Below are positions 22,471 through 30,464 of a stretch of DNA of 30,590 bases, one piece after another. Position 1 is the stretch's first letter. Each line of letters opens with the position of its first letter. The notes beneath the pieces are model-generated. The model worked only from the letters and a program-made list of their open reading frames with translations, had not been told where the DNA came from and did not search any database. This stretch comes from SZUA-430 sp031413635. GTDB taxonomy: Bacteria > Pseudomonadota > Alphaproteobacteria > Micropepsales > Micropepsaceae. The stretch is from assembly GCA_031413635.1 (NCBI GenBank), contig JANOFM010000161.1, positions 1 to 30,590 of the forward strand, given 5' to 3'. A program made the translations under genes and the position numbers.

Positions 22471-23958
22471 TTGACTGGATTTTGGATCATTCTTGCAACG
22501 TCGATCGCGGCTGTGCCGCCACCGGCGCAGGTCGCCGTGGCTGCACCACAGGCGAAGGCGCAGAGCGTTGCGCCTGGTCCTGCCACGACGAGTGCGCGAC
22601 TCGAACGCGCGGCGGCCGCCATCGACGACGGCCGGTTCGGAGATGCGCTGTCGTTGACCGAAGACTTGGCGAACGAGGCAAAAGTTTCCACCGACGATAT
22701 CGATTGGGCTGCGTATTTGCAGGCGCGTGCCTTGGTCGGTCTTGGCCGGGTCGATGACGGCGAGGCAAAAGTCCGCGAGCGCTATCGCGATAATCCCAAC
22801 GGTTATTCCTGGGCGGCGCTGGTCGCAATTCTGGTGACGCGCGGACAGTACGACAAGGCGGCCGCCGAGATTCTCGACCTTAAGGAAGAAACGCTGATCT
22901 TCGCCAATCGTCTGCGGCCGAGCGTCATCGACAGTATCGTTGCGGCGCTCGAAGGCAAAGATGCAAAGCTCCGCGACAAGGTGATCATGCGCTTGGTGGA
23001 AGGGCGCTATTCAGGGCCATCCAGGCAACGCGTGCCGGATTTATTGCGGCTTCGCTATATCGATCTGCTTTTGCGCGAGAGGCGTGTTGAAGATGCGGCG
23101 CGGCAAACGGAGTCGCTGGAGTCGCCGGCGATCCTGAGCATGTTGCTGACCGACAAGTCGTTCGAGGCGCTTTGGGAGCATCCCAAGTTGCGCGTGTTGA
23201 TGGCGCCCGGTGCGTTGGTCGCGCGCGTGGACCGGGGCGTCCAAGCGCAATTGGAAAGTCAGACGCTGTCGTCGTCGGACTGGCTCGATACGATGCGGGC
23301 GCTGCGTGCGATCGGAAAGTCCGACGAGGCGGTGCGGCTTGGGCTGCACGCGTTGGAACAGGCGCGCAAGGAAAAGCGTCCTGCCGGGGCGAGCTTGCGT
23401 CTTGAGATCGCCAGCGCCTATGCCGATCTGGGCCAAACATGGGCGGCACGGCGCACGGCGCGCGAGTTGTTGCGCGAAGAGGCTTCGGCGCCGATCTCGC
23501 TGCGCATCGCCATTGCCGACGTGCTGGAAGCTTCGGGCGACGACGAAGGGGCGATGTTGCTGGTGTCGGCGATGCCGCCGTCGCCAGGCGCCTTGAAGAC
23601 GATCGTCTGCGCGGCGCACGACCTCGATCGCGCGGAGAGGCGCGATGCGGCACTGACCGCACTTGCGGCGCTGGCCGAGACGGCGCCGGCGGAAATGTTT
23701 GCGGCGTGTGTGTGCGCGGGCGAGCAAGCGAAGGCCGCTGAAATTCTCGGCTCGATGTTTAAGCGGCCAGACCTCAGGACCTCGGCGATTTTGACGGCGC
23801 AACTTTATTCGGACTTGGCCCGTCCCGGCAGCGACCTCGACGACATGCGTTATCGTATGAAGGCATTGGTTGCGACCGCGTCGGTGCAGGACGCGATCAA
23901 GCCCTATGCGCGCACCATGGCGTTGCCGTTCACGATCGCCAACGCCCGGGTCAACTAG
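22471..23958 (+). CDS. Secreted TPR-like helical repeat protein
   Basis: 495 residues if translation starts at TTG 22471, which has GGGGAG eight bases upstream and is followed at once by a signal-peptide-like MTGFWIILATSIAAVPPPAQ. An earlier GTG (22363) would add 36 residues that hide this signal, so I prefer TTG. The rest is helical pairs in the manner of tetratricopeptide repeats: ARLERAAAAIDDGRFGDALS, WAAYLQARALVGLGRVDDGE, WAALVAILVTRGQYDKAAAE, LRLEIASAYADLGQTWAARR. It probably acts in the periplasm as a protein-binding scaffold. No specific family recognised. Its end overlaps the convergent GST gene by eight bases. Confidence 0.75.
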   Translation: MTGFWIILATSIAAVPPPAQVAVAAPQAKAQSVAPGPATTSARLERAAAAIDDGRFGDALSLTEDLANEAKVSTDDIDWAAYLQARALVGLGRVDDGEAKVRERYRDNPNGYSWAALVAILVTRGQYDKAAAEILDLKEETLIFANRLRPSVIDSIVAALEGKDAKLRDKVIMRLVEGRYSGPSRQRVPDLLRLRYIDLLLRERRVEDAARQTESLESPAILSMLLTDKSFEALWEHPKLRVLMAPGALVARVDRGVQAQLESQTLSSSDWLDTMRALRAIGKSDEAVRLGLHALEQARKEKRPAGASLRLEIASAYADLGQTWAARRTARELLREEASAPISLRIAIADVLEASGDDEGAMLLVSAMPPSPGALKTIVCAAHDLDRAERRDAALTALAALAETAPAEMFAACVCAGEQAKAAEILGSMFKRPDLRTSAILTAQLYSDLARPGSDLDDMRYRMKALVATASVQDAIKPYARTMALPFTIANARVN

Positions 23959-24571
23959 ATCCCGGCGCGCCCATCTTCACGAAACCTTTGGTGAGCGATA
24001 CGCGCTTGAGCCAGGCGCTCACGGCGGGGGATTTTTTCAGATCGAAGCCGCCGTCCTCGGCGCAATGCGTGTAGGCATAGAGTGCTATGTCGGCGAGCGA
24101 GTAGTGCCCGCCCGCGAACCAGTCGTTCTTTTGCAAATGCCCATCCATCACGCCCAAGGCCGCGTTTCCCTTGGCGCGCCATTCGGGGATTAGATGTTCT
24201 TTTTTCCGCAGGTCGTCTTTCGAGGCGAACACCATCCAATAGCGGGCGACGGCGATGTAGGGTTCGTGGCTGTATTGCTCGAAGAACATCCACTGCAGCA
24301 TTTGGGCGCGGGCAAAACGATCCGACGGAATCAGAGGCGAGCCTTCCGCCAGATACCAGATGATCGCGTTCGACTCCGGGAGGACGCGCCCGTCGCCGAG
24401 TTCCAGCGCCGGCACGCGGCCATTCGGGTTTTTGGCTAGGAACTCGGGCTTGCGCGTGAAGCCCGAGACCACGTCGACGTCCACCGCCTTGAGCGGGATT
24501 CCGAGATGGGCTGCGGTCAGAACCGCTTTGTAGCAGTTACCTGACCGCGGGTCTTGGAAAAGCGTGTACAT
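23951..24571 (-). CDS. Glutathione S-transferase family protein
   Basis: 206 residues. The N-terminal thioredoxin-like domain (1-80) reads MYTLFQDPRSGNCYKAVLTA, then NPNGRVPALELGDGRVLPES with the cis-proline (VP) and the glutathione-binding ES pair, then NAIIWYLAEGS. The C-terminal helical domain has MLQWMFFEQYSHEPYIAVAR and the conserved N-capping segment WFAGGHYSLADIALYAYTHC. GSTs conjugate or reduce electrophiles with glutathione; the substrate here is unknown. It starts eight bases after the M2 peptidase stop, so the two are probably co-transcribed. The frame runs on upstream inside the peptidase gene. Confidence 0.9.
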   Translation of the reverse strand: MYTLFQDPRSGNCYKAVLTAAHLGIPLKAVDVDVVSGFTRKPEFLAKNPNGRVPALELGDGRVLPESNAIIWYLAEGSPLIPSDRFARAQMLQWMFFEQYSHEPYIAVARYWMVFASKDDLRKKEHLIPEWRAKGNAALGVMDGHLQKNDWFAGGHYSLADIALYAYTHCAEDGGFDLKKSPAVSAWLKRVSLTKGFVKMGAPGSS

Positions 24572-24579
24572 GGATACTC

Positions 24580-26487
24580 TTACTTGGACCAGCCGCAGGT
24601 TTGGCCCTTGTTCTGTTCCTTGAGGTAGCCCCTCAGCGGCCCGAAATATTCGATCAACGCCGTGCCGTCCATTTCCTTGCCGCCGGTGAGTTTTTGCAGT
24701 GTTTCGGGCCAGGGCTTCGACGCGCCCGTCGCCAGCATGTCCATCAACTTCTTTCCGGCTTCCTTGTTGGCGTAAATATCGCACTCATGCAGCGGACCCT
24801 TGTGGCCGGCGGTTTCGCACAGCGCCTTTTGGAACTGGAACTGCAGCACGAAAGCCAGGAAGTAGCGCGTGTAGGGCGTGTTGCCGGGGATGTGGTATTT
24901 GGCGCCGGGATCGAAGTCTTCTTCGCTGCGCGCGACGGGCGCGGAGACGCCTTGATATTGCTGGCGCAGTTTCCACCAGCCTTCGTTGTATTGCTCCGTG
25001 GTGATTTCGCCCTTGAAGACTTTCCAGCGCCACTGATCGACAAGTTTACCCCAGGGCAAGAACACGATCTTGTCGAGCGCCCATTTCATTTGCGAATTGA
25101 TCACCGCTTTTGGGTCGACCTTCTGCGCCGGCACCAAGCCGATCTTGTTCAAATGCACAGGCGTCAACGACAGCGTGATCGTGTCGCCAATCGCTTCGTG
25201 GAACCCGTCATGCGCGCCGCCTTGGAACATCGGCAGCAGGGGGTTGTACATCAGGTCGTAATAGATGTGACCGAGTTCGTGGTGGATCGTGGTCATTTCG
25301 TCTTCGTTCGGCTCAATGCACTGTTTGATGCGCACGTCGCCTTCCATGTTCATGTCCCAGGCGCTGGCGTGGCAGACCACGTCGCGGTCGCGGGGTCTCG
25401 TAAGCAGCGATTTCTTCCAGAACGAGTCCGGCAGTTTCGGCATGCCGAGCGAGACGTAGAAGTCTTCGGCCGTCTTCGTCATTTTCACCGACATCGCGGC
25501 GTCGGCTTGGTGTGACAGCTCCGCGATCGCTTCCGGTGTTTTCGCCTGACGGTTGGCGGCGCGCAGGGTCGCGAACTCCGTGTCGCGCTGTTTCTTCAGC
25601 GCGCTGGTGACGTCGAGGCTGGCAATGCCCTTATACGGTTCGACCAGCGGATAGATGTTGCTCCACTGCTGGGCCCACATGTTGCCGAGCAGGTGCGAGG
25701 GGATGGCGCCGCCTTTGGGAACGACGGCGTCGCCGTATTTGGCGTTGAGTTTGCCGCGGACGTAGCAGTGCAGTTCATCGTAGAGCGGCGAGACTTGGGT
25801 CCAGAGGCGCTCGGTCTCATCGGCGAAGGCCGCTGGCGACATGTCGTAACCGCCGCGCCAAACCTCGCCCGCGTCGGCAAAGCCCATTTCCTTGGCGCCT
25901 TGGTTTACGATTTCGACGAAGCGCTGATAGTCCTTGCGGATGGGGCGTGAGGTCTCGTGCCAGCCTTTCCAGGCAGCGGCGCGCGCTTCGGGCGATTGCG
26001 CCGGATCGTTGACGATCTTTTCGATCTCGGTGAGGTTGAGACAGTCGTTTTCGCCGCGGCACCATTTGCCGGAGCCGTAGTTCGCTTCCATCTTCGACAA
26101 AATTTTCGCGAGTTCGGCTTGCAAGACCGGATCGGTCGGCGCGGGGGCGGACACGTTTTTCAGCAACATGATCATGCGGGCGCTGTCGGGATTCATGCCC
26201 GTGACGCCGTTGAATTTTTTGGACTCCTCGACCCGGCGTGCTTGCCAGCCCAAGAATTCTTCGTTGGCTTTCGACGAGATCAGTTGCGAATCGTCGGTGA
26301 TGTAGGTCGCCTGCAGCCACTGCGCGGCGCTGAGATAGGGCAGCATCTTGCGCAAATCGGCGTTGAGGTCGGCGGCGAACTTGTCGGCGTCGGCCGCCGT
26401 CGCCTTTTCAGTCTTGTCGCTTGGGCCGCCGCAAGCGGTCAGCACCAGGGCCGCGCTCAACAGACATGTCGCGTACAGGGATCTCAT
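24580..26487 (-). CDS. M2-family metallopeptidase (ACE-like), lipoprotein
   Basis: 635 residues. M2 peptidases are zinc peptidyl-dipeptidases related to animal angiotensin-converting enzyme, also present in some bacteria such as Xanthomonas. The zinc site is complete: HELGH at 403-407 and the third ligand Glu431 in GFHEAIGD. Other family blocks are MTKTAEDFYVSLGMPKLPDS, VCHASAWDM, PGNTPYTRYFLAFVLQFQFQ and YFGPLRGYLKEQN. The N-terminus is a signal peptide with lipobox LTAC (Cys19), so the enzyme should be lipid-anchored in the periplasm or outer membrane. AAGGAA precedes the ATG. The length fits a single-domain ACE. It is followed by a GST gene. Confidence 0.95.
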   Translation of the reverse strand: MRSLYATCLLSAALVLTACGGPSDKTEKATAADADKFAADLNADLRKMLPYLSAAQWLQATYITDDSQLISSKANEEFLGWQARRVEESKKFNGVTGMNPDSARMIMLLKNVSAPAPTDPVLQAELAKILSKMEANYGSGKWCRGENDCLNLTEIEKIVNDPAQSPEARAAAWKGWHETSRPIRKDYQRFVEIVNQGAKEMGFADAGEVWRGGYDMSPAAFADETERLWTQVSPLYDELHCYVRGKLNAKYGDAVVPKGGAIPSHLLGNMWAQQWSNIYPLVEPYKGIASLDVTSALKKQRDTEFATLRAANRQAKTPEAIAELSHQADAAMSVKMTKTAEDFYVSLGMPKLPDSFWKKSLLTRPRDRDVVCHASAWDMNMEGDVRIKQCIEPNEDEMTTIHHELGHIYYDLMYNPLLPMFQGGAHDGFHEAIGDTITLSLTPVHLNKIGLVPAQKVDPKAVINSQMKWALDKIVFLPWGKLVDQWRWKVFKGEITTEQYNEGWWKLRQQYQGVSAPVARSEEDFDPGAKYHIPGNTPYTRYFLAFVLQFQFQKALCETAGHKGPLHECDIYANKEAGKKLMDMLATGASKPWPETLQKLTGGKEMDGTALIEYFGPLRGYLKEQNKGQTCGWSK

Positions 26488-26715
26488 GTTCGGTTCCTTT
26501 TGTTCCGCGGGCAGATTTTACCCGAATTGGGCATCGAGTCGCCAGCATTCAGGGCAACGAAAGCTGGGAAAGCCCGCACCCATCCGGGTCGATGCATCCT
26601 TGGGCTTCCACCCGCCGCGATGGAATCGAATGCCGTGCTCCGGGCCGTACGCCGGTGCAGCGCAAATTCTTGCTGATTCACACCCGGCGGGCGAACTGCG
26701 CACCTGTGGCACCTA

Positions 26716-26744
26716 GAGACAGGGAATTCGCGTTACGGTATAAT
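26716..26744 (+). promoter_or_regulatory. Candidate sigma-70 promoter
   Basis: GAGACA (26716-26721), 17 bases, then a perfect TATAAT (26739-26744). It lies 40 bases before the ATG of the 74-residue protein. The rest of the 297-base gap upstream of that gene shows nothing else I can name. Confidence 0.5.
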
Positions 26745-26784
26745 GGCGGGCGTCTGTGGAATTCCGGCGCGGGTGGGGGACCAG

Positions 26785-27009
26785 ATGGCCAGCAGCACGC
26801 TGCTTAAGGCAGTGAAATCGACGATACACGATTTTTCGACGCTTGAGCCGTCGGCGTTGGTCGGGCGTTTGCGCGATCCGGACTCGGTCAAAAAGATGAA
26901 AAAACTTGGTGTCAACGAGGCGCAGATTCACCGGATCATTCTGATCCTGCAACAGAACCAACCGGATTCGAAAGAGCTTTTGGCCTATCTAAAGTCGAAT
27001 CTGGTTTGA
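26785..27009 (+). CDS. Hypothetical 74-residue protein
   Basis: 74 residues from ATG 26785, with GGGGGA seven bases upstream and a promoter-like TATAAT 40 bases before. The product is helical and mildly basic: MASSTLLKAVKSTIHDFSTL, then VGRLRDPDSVKKMKKLGVNE, then IHRIILILQQNQPDSKELLA. No membrane segment or metal motif. I do not recognise a family. The last 74 bases overlap the 3' end of the antisense gene that follows, so the two proteins share coding DNA in opposite directions. Confidence 0.6.
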   Translation: MASSTLLKAVKSTIHDFSTLEPSALVGRLRDPDSVKKMKKLGVNEAQIHRIILILQQNQPDSKELLAYLKSNLV

Positions 27010-27655
27010 GCTTGCGCGCGATCGCGTGGGCGAGCCTGAGTTTACCCTCCGGTTTCTTTTCGATCGCCGCTGACGCTTCGGTTACGTGTACGCGCAGCTC
27101 TTCAATGCGCGGATCGTGAACAAACACCGACAGCGTTTTGTCGAGCCCCGATAGAAAGCGCAGCGCGTTTTCGGCAGCCTCGTCCACGGCTTTCGACAGA
27201 TCGGGATACGTCGCGAGCCGACGTTCGATCAGGTCGGCGGCGGCGCGGAAATCGTCTTCATGAATGCTAGGCCTGCCAATGGTATGGCAACATTCGCGCA
27301 AAAATTCCTGCGTGACGCGCAATGCCTCCTGCCACTGGCTTCCTTTCAGCCAGGCGTTCGCCGCTTCGTCCAGCATATGAAGATGCGTCATGGCGCTGCT
27401 TTGCGCGACGAGGCCGGGGTCTTTTGCCTTGCGTTCGAGGTTCAGCGCGGTCGCGGCCCAATTCGTACTTTGCTTGCCGACGGTGCGTTCGAACAGTTCG
27501 GCTTCGGCTTTGGCGAAGCGTTGCCTCAAGCGCAGATGGGCGACGGTCAAACTTGTCAACGCGATGAGCAACAGCGCGCTTGCCGCCGAGGCGAGCGCTT
27601 CGACCAGCGACGTCTGCGCCGCAAACTCTGCAATCATGGCAAGCAACGCGTCCAC
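26936..27655 (-). CDS. Membrane-anchored hypothetical protein
   Basis: About 239 residues from GTG 27655, which has a G-rich site upstream; ATG 27637 is an alternative. The frame is open to 27778, but the added part (basic, Cys-rich) does not look like protein. The N-terminal third has a strong membrane helix, ASAASALLLIALTSLTVAHL, followed by RLRQRFAKAEAELFER. The cytoplasmic remainder is helical (MLDEAANAWLKGSQWQEALR, DDFRAAADLIERRLATYPDL). No family recognised. Its last 74 bases are antisense to the 74-residue protein gene. A promoter-like pair lies about 220 bases upstream at 27878-27905. Confidence 0.6.
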   Translation of the reverse strand: MDALLAMIAEFAAQTSLVEALASAASALLLIALTSLTVAHLRLRQRFAKAEAELFERTVGKQSTNWAATALNLERKAKDPGLVAQSSAMTHLHMLDEAANAWLKGSQWQEALRVTQEFLRECCHTIGRPSIHEDDFRAAADLIERRLATYPDLSKAVDEAAENALRFLSGLDKTLSVFVHDPRIEELRVHVTEASAAIEKKPEGKLRLAHAIARKLKPDSTLDRPKALSNPVGSVAGSE

Positions 27656-27877
27656 CAAACCCCCAATGCCCGTGGCGGCGGCGCCGGTCCCCACCGGCTT
27701 TCGCCACCCAATAGTAAATTTGCTTTTGCAACAACGCCAGCGGGTGATTGCGACTTGTTGCACGCAGGGCACGCACAAGCGGTCGCGCGCTAAAGCTGCA
27801 GACTTCGATCCGTATCTATCGGGGAGTGAGTCTAGACGGCATCCTATCCGAAAGAGGTACCGCTATCGAATGTATTA

Positions 27878-27905
27878 ACTATAATATTCGTGTCGAATCG
27901 TGCAA
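27878..27905 (-). promoter_or_regulatory. Candidate minus-strand promoter
   Basis: Read on the minus strand: TTGCAC (27905-27900), 16 bases, TATAGT (27883-27878). It points at the membrane protein gene ending at 26936. The surrounding 27779-28070 gap is clearly AT-richer than the genes. A second TATAAT on the plus strand (27880-27885) lacks a good -35 partner. Nothing else is identifiable in this gap. Confidence 0.35.
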
Positions 27906-28070
27906 TTAAAAATCGGGAATACTTCTTTCGATTCAACGGGTATTCGGCTCTTTACTTTACCGACTTTGCCATGTGATTGTCCGCCGCCTTTTCTACCCGC
28001 TGAGGTCACTCTTAACCACGCGGGTCGGCATCGTTTCGACTGCTTCACCCTTGCGTAAATGGAGGACTTC

Positions 28071-28976
28071 ATGAACTGGAAATTGGCCGGCATGGCCAGC
28101 ACCGCGCTTGTCACGGTCGCGCTCACGGGCGTCAGCGCCGTCGCAGGCGCGAATAAATTCACCGGCAACATCAGCTTGGCCGTCGGTCAATCGTTCGAGG
28201 ACGACAATCTCAACCTCGGTCCGTTTTCGATTTTCGACGACTCGTTTACGTCCATCACGGGCGATGCGAAGTTGAATGTTGCGTTTGCAAGCAACATCAA
28301 CCTGCAACTCGACTTCGTGGGTACCGGCGCGTTCACGGAAACGAATATCGGTTTCTCGCTCGATCGCGATTCCGGATTCCAAGGGGCGGCGCATCTTTAT
28401 TGGCGCAAGAACGATCAATATGCGCTAGGCCTCTTCGCTGGTGCCGGTGTAGCGTCAACGGAGTTTCTGCCGTCGGCCGAGTACTATTTCGCCGGCGCGG
28501 AAGGTCAGTACTATTGGAAGAACTTCACATTCGGATTGGCGGGCGGATATCTCGACTCGTCGTCCGATCTGCCGTTCTTCCTCACCTCGGCGGACGATCT
28601 TTTCTTGAATGATGCTTGGTTCGGCCGTGCAGAAGTGCGTTGGTATGCGACACCGAAATTCGCTCTGTCGGCCGACGTCGGGTACATCTCGGGTGAAGCG
28701 GCGTTCGGCTTGGCGGATGCGGATGTGCTGCATTGGGGTGCCAAGGCCGAGTATTGGCCGGAAGAGAAAGAGCCGCTCAGCTTGTGGGTTGCCTATGAGG
28801 GTCGCGACACAGATCTCGACTTCGCGGGACCGTCGGATGTCGAGAAGTCCGTGCACACGGTCAAGATCGGTTTGACGATTCATTTTGGCGTCGACGAAGG
28901 CAACACGCAGTCGCAAGACCGCCACGGTCCGGCTTGGAACTCGACGGACTACGGCGCGATTGTCGTCGGCGGTTAA
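28071..28976 (+). CDS. Outer-membrane beta-barrel protein (porin-like)
   Basis: 301 residues. GGAGG six bases upstream fixes ATG 28071 (an in-frame ATG 12 bases earlier overlaps this site). A signal peptide runs to about ANA/AGA near residue 26 (MNWKLAGMASTALVTVALTG). The mature part alternates polar and apolar residues in about a dozen strands: FTGNISLAVGQSF, AKLNVAFASNINLQLDFVG, QYALGLFAGAGV, FTFGLAGGYLD, KFALSADVGYISG and LSLWVAYEGRDTD. The last barrel strand is VHTVKIGLTIHFG, then a 30-residue tail. The family is not recognised; a small porin or OmpW/OmpA-like barrel is likely. It stands alone, ending at an intrinsic terminator. Confidence 0.75.
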   Translation: MNWKLAGMASTALVTVALTGVSAVAGANKFTGNISLAVGQSFEDDNLNLGPFSIFDDSFTSITGDAKLNVAFASNINLQLDFVGTGAFTETNIGFSLDRDSGFQGAAHLYWRKNDQYALGLFAGAGVASTEFLPSAEYYFAGAEGQYYWKNFTFGLAGGYLDSSSDLPFFLTSADDLFLNDAWFGRAEVRWYATPKFALSADVGYISGEAAFGLADADVLHWGAKAEYWPEEKEPLSLWVAYEGRDTDLDFAGPSDVEKSVHTVKIGLTIHFGVDEGNTQSQDRHGPAWNSTDYGAIVVGG

Positions 28977-29308
28977 GTCGACCCATTGAAGTGAGTTTGA
29001 AACGGGCGCCGGCGACGGCGCCCGTTTTCTTGCGCCGTGCGCGCAACGGCATTTTCTCAATCAGAAGTGGTGAGGCCGCAAATCAAGCGGCGGAACGGCT
29101 TAGGGCGTGAGCGCCGATGGTGGCGCGATGCACATGCGCATGGCTGTCGCCTCAGTCGGGCATAAACACATGTGTGCTGCGTATAATCGGAATTTCCGGC
29201 ATCCGTAAGGCGCGCTCGGGTTTCAACGAGTCAATTTATGCAATCGTCATTCGTCTTCATCTCGATGCTCCGGTAGAATGAGTTGCGGGGGCGATGAAGG
29301 AGAGACAG
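28977..29308 (+). other. Intergenic region between porin-like and NTF2-like genes
   Basis: 332 bases without a gene. It opens with the terminator at 29001-29028. Further on, ACACATGTGT (29166-29175, perfect palindrome), TATAAT (29182-29187) and CGGAA-T-TTCCG (29188-29198, perfect palindrome) lie almost end to end, about 110 bases before the next start. These could form a promoter flanked by operators for the NTF2-like gene; no convincing -35 box is seen. Confidence 0.4.
29001..29028 (+). terminator. Rho-independent terminator
   Basis: AACGGGCGCC and GGCGCCCGTT form a perfect 10-bp stem around the loop GGCGAC (29011-29016), and TTTT CTT follows. It lies 25 bases after the porin-like gene stop. 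Confidence 0.9.
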
Positions 29309-29668
29309 ATGGATACGAAAGCAGTGGCGAAGGCGTTTACGGATTTGCTCATCAAGGGCGAGCACGAGGCGGCCGGAAAGAAATTCTGGTCCGACGACGT
29401 GGTCAGCCGCGAAGCCATGGAGGGCGACATGGCCATGCTCAAGGGCCGCAAGGCGGTCGAGGGCAAGGGCGCTTGGTGGTACGCGAACAACCAGGTGCAC
29501 GAGGTTCGAACCGAAGGGCCTTACGTGAGCGGCGAGCAGTTTGCGTTGCGTTTCCACATGGACGTGACGCCCAAGGGCGAGAAGCGGCGTATGATGGACG
29601 AGATCGGGCTCTATACCGTGAAGAACGGCAAGATCGTGGAAGAGAGTTTCTTCTACAGCGGCACGTAG
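29309..29668 (+). CDS. NTF2/SnoaL-like domain protein
   Basis: 119 residues from ATG 29309, with GGAGA just upstream; an in-frame ATG five codons earlier overlaps that site. The cone-like NTF2 fold is suggested by the N-terminal helix MDTKAVAKAFTDLLIKGEHE, FWSDDVVSREAM, LKGRKAVEGKGAWWYANNQV, and strands ALRFHMDVTPKGEKRRM, MDEIGLYTVKNGKIVEESFF. Members include small isomerases, hydrolases and ligand-binding proteins, so no reaction can be given. It ends 13 bases from the stop of the convergent GST gene. Confidence 0.82.
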   Translation: MDTKAVAKAFTDLLIKGEHEAAGKKFWSDDVVSREAMEGDMAMLKGRKAVEGKGAWWYANNQVHEVRTEGPYVSGEQFALRFHMDVTPKGEKRRMMDEIGLYTVKNGKIVEESFFYSGT

Positions 29669-29681
29669 TCGCCGCTTGAGA

Positions 29682-30446
29682 TCAATCCGGCCATAGCACG
29701 CGGCCGGATTTGATCTCGGCCATGAACCAGTCGTGATAGCCGCGCGCCAGCAGCCATTCGATGCGGTCGCCGCGCCAGAAGATTTTCGTGCGCTCGAAGC
29801 TGGTGTTCGTGCCGATCGCTTTCATGAAATCGGCGGTGCGGCGGGCGTCGTCGAGGCAGATTTTTTCGCGGCGCATGGCGGCAAACCAGGCGTTGAGGCG
29901 CGGGAACTTCGCGGCATCCATCGTGAAGCCGAGCGGGCGCAAGGCGGCGAGATGCGGCCAAAACGCAAACTCGGCGATGGTCGGATGGTCGAAGGGGAAT
30001 GGCGTCGCGTAGGCGGCAAGCGTCGCTTCGATGCGGGCGAAGATCGCGTCGAGATCGCGCTGGCCCGCGTCCTTCAATCCCACCAGCGGTTGGTCGTGGC
30101 GTTCGGCCCAAGTCCAAATCGAGCAGGTGAGCAGGATCGCGTCGATGCGGGCATCGGCGAGGCGTTCGAGTGCGCGGGCTTCGACACGTGCCTTGAGATT
30201 CGCCGGATAGATCGGGCGGTCTGGATATTTGCGGTCGAGATAGTCGACGATGTCGCTTGAATTCACGACCACGATATCGCCGTCGACAAGTACGGGGACT
30301 TCCGCGCGCGGGTTGACGGCGATGAGGCGTTCGCGGCTCGAATGGGTCAAGCCGTCGACGGATTCATACGCGAGGCCTTTGTAGTCGAGCGCCATCGCGA
30401 CCTTGCGCGCGAAGGGGGAGAAGCCGTTGGTAAAGAGGGTGAGCAT
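29682..30446 (-). CDS. Glutathione S-transferase family protein
   Basis: 254 residues from ATG 30446, which has GGAGG four bases upstream; the ATG at 30464 lies before that site. The thioredoxin-like domain reads MLTLFTNGFSPFARKVAMAL, with Ser-Pro-Phe-Ala-Arg-Lys at the catalytic turn, then NPRAEVPVLVDGDIVVVNSS (cis-Pro and glutathione contact) and DIVDYLDRKYPDRPIYP. The helical domain has AIFARIEATLAAYATPFPFD, TIAEFAFWPHLAALRPLGF and FPRLNAWFAAMRREK. The tail beyond the usual GST end (FMKAIGTNTSFERTKIFWRG, to the stop) is about 40 residues longer than in short GSTs. The substrate is unknown. It starts 18 bases after the upstream gene's stop, so it is probably in its operon. Confidence 0.88.
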   Translation of the reverse strand: MLTLFTNGFSPFARKVAMALDYKGLAYESVDGLTHSSRERLIAVNPRAEVPVLVDGDIVVVNSSDIVDYLDRKYPDRPIYPANLKARVEARALERLADARIDAILLTCSIWTWAERHDQPLVGLKDAGQRDLDAIFARIEATLAAYATPFPFDHPTIAEFAFWPHLAALRPLGFTMDAAKFPRLNAWFAAMRREKICLDDARRTADFMKAIGTNTSFERTKIFWRGDRIEWLLARGYHDWFMAEIKSGRVLWPD

Positions 30447-30464
30447 GGGACCTCCGATCATCAT

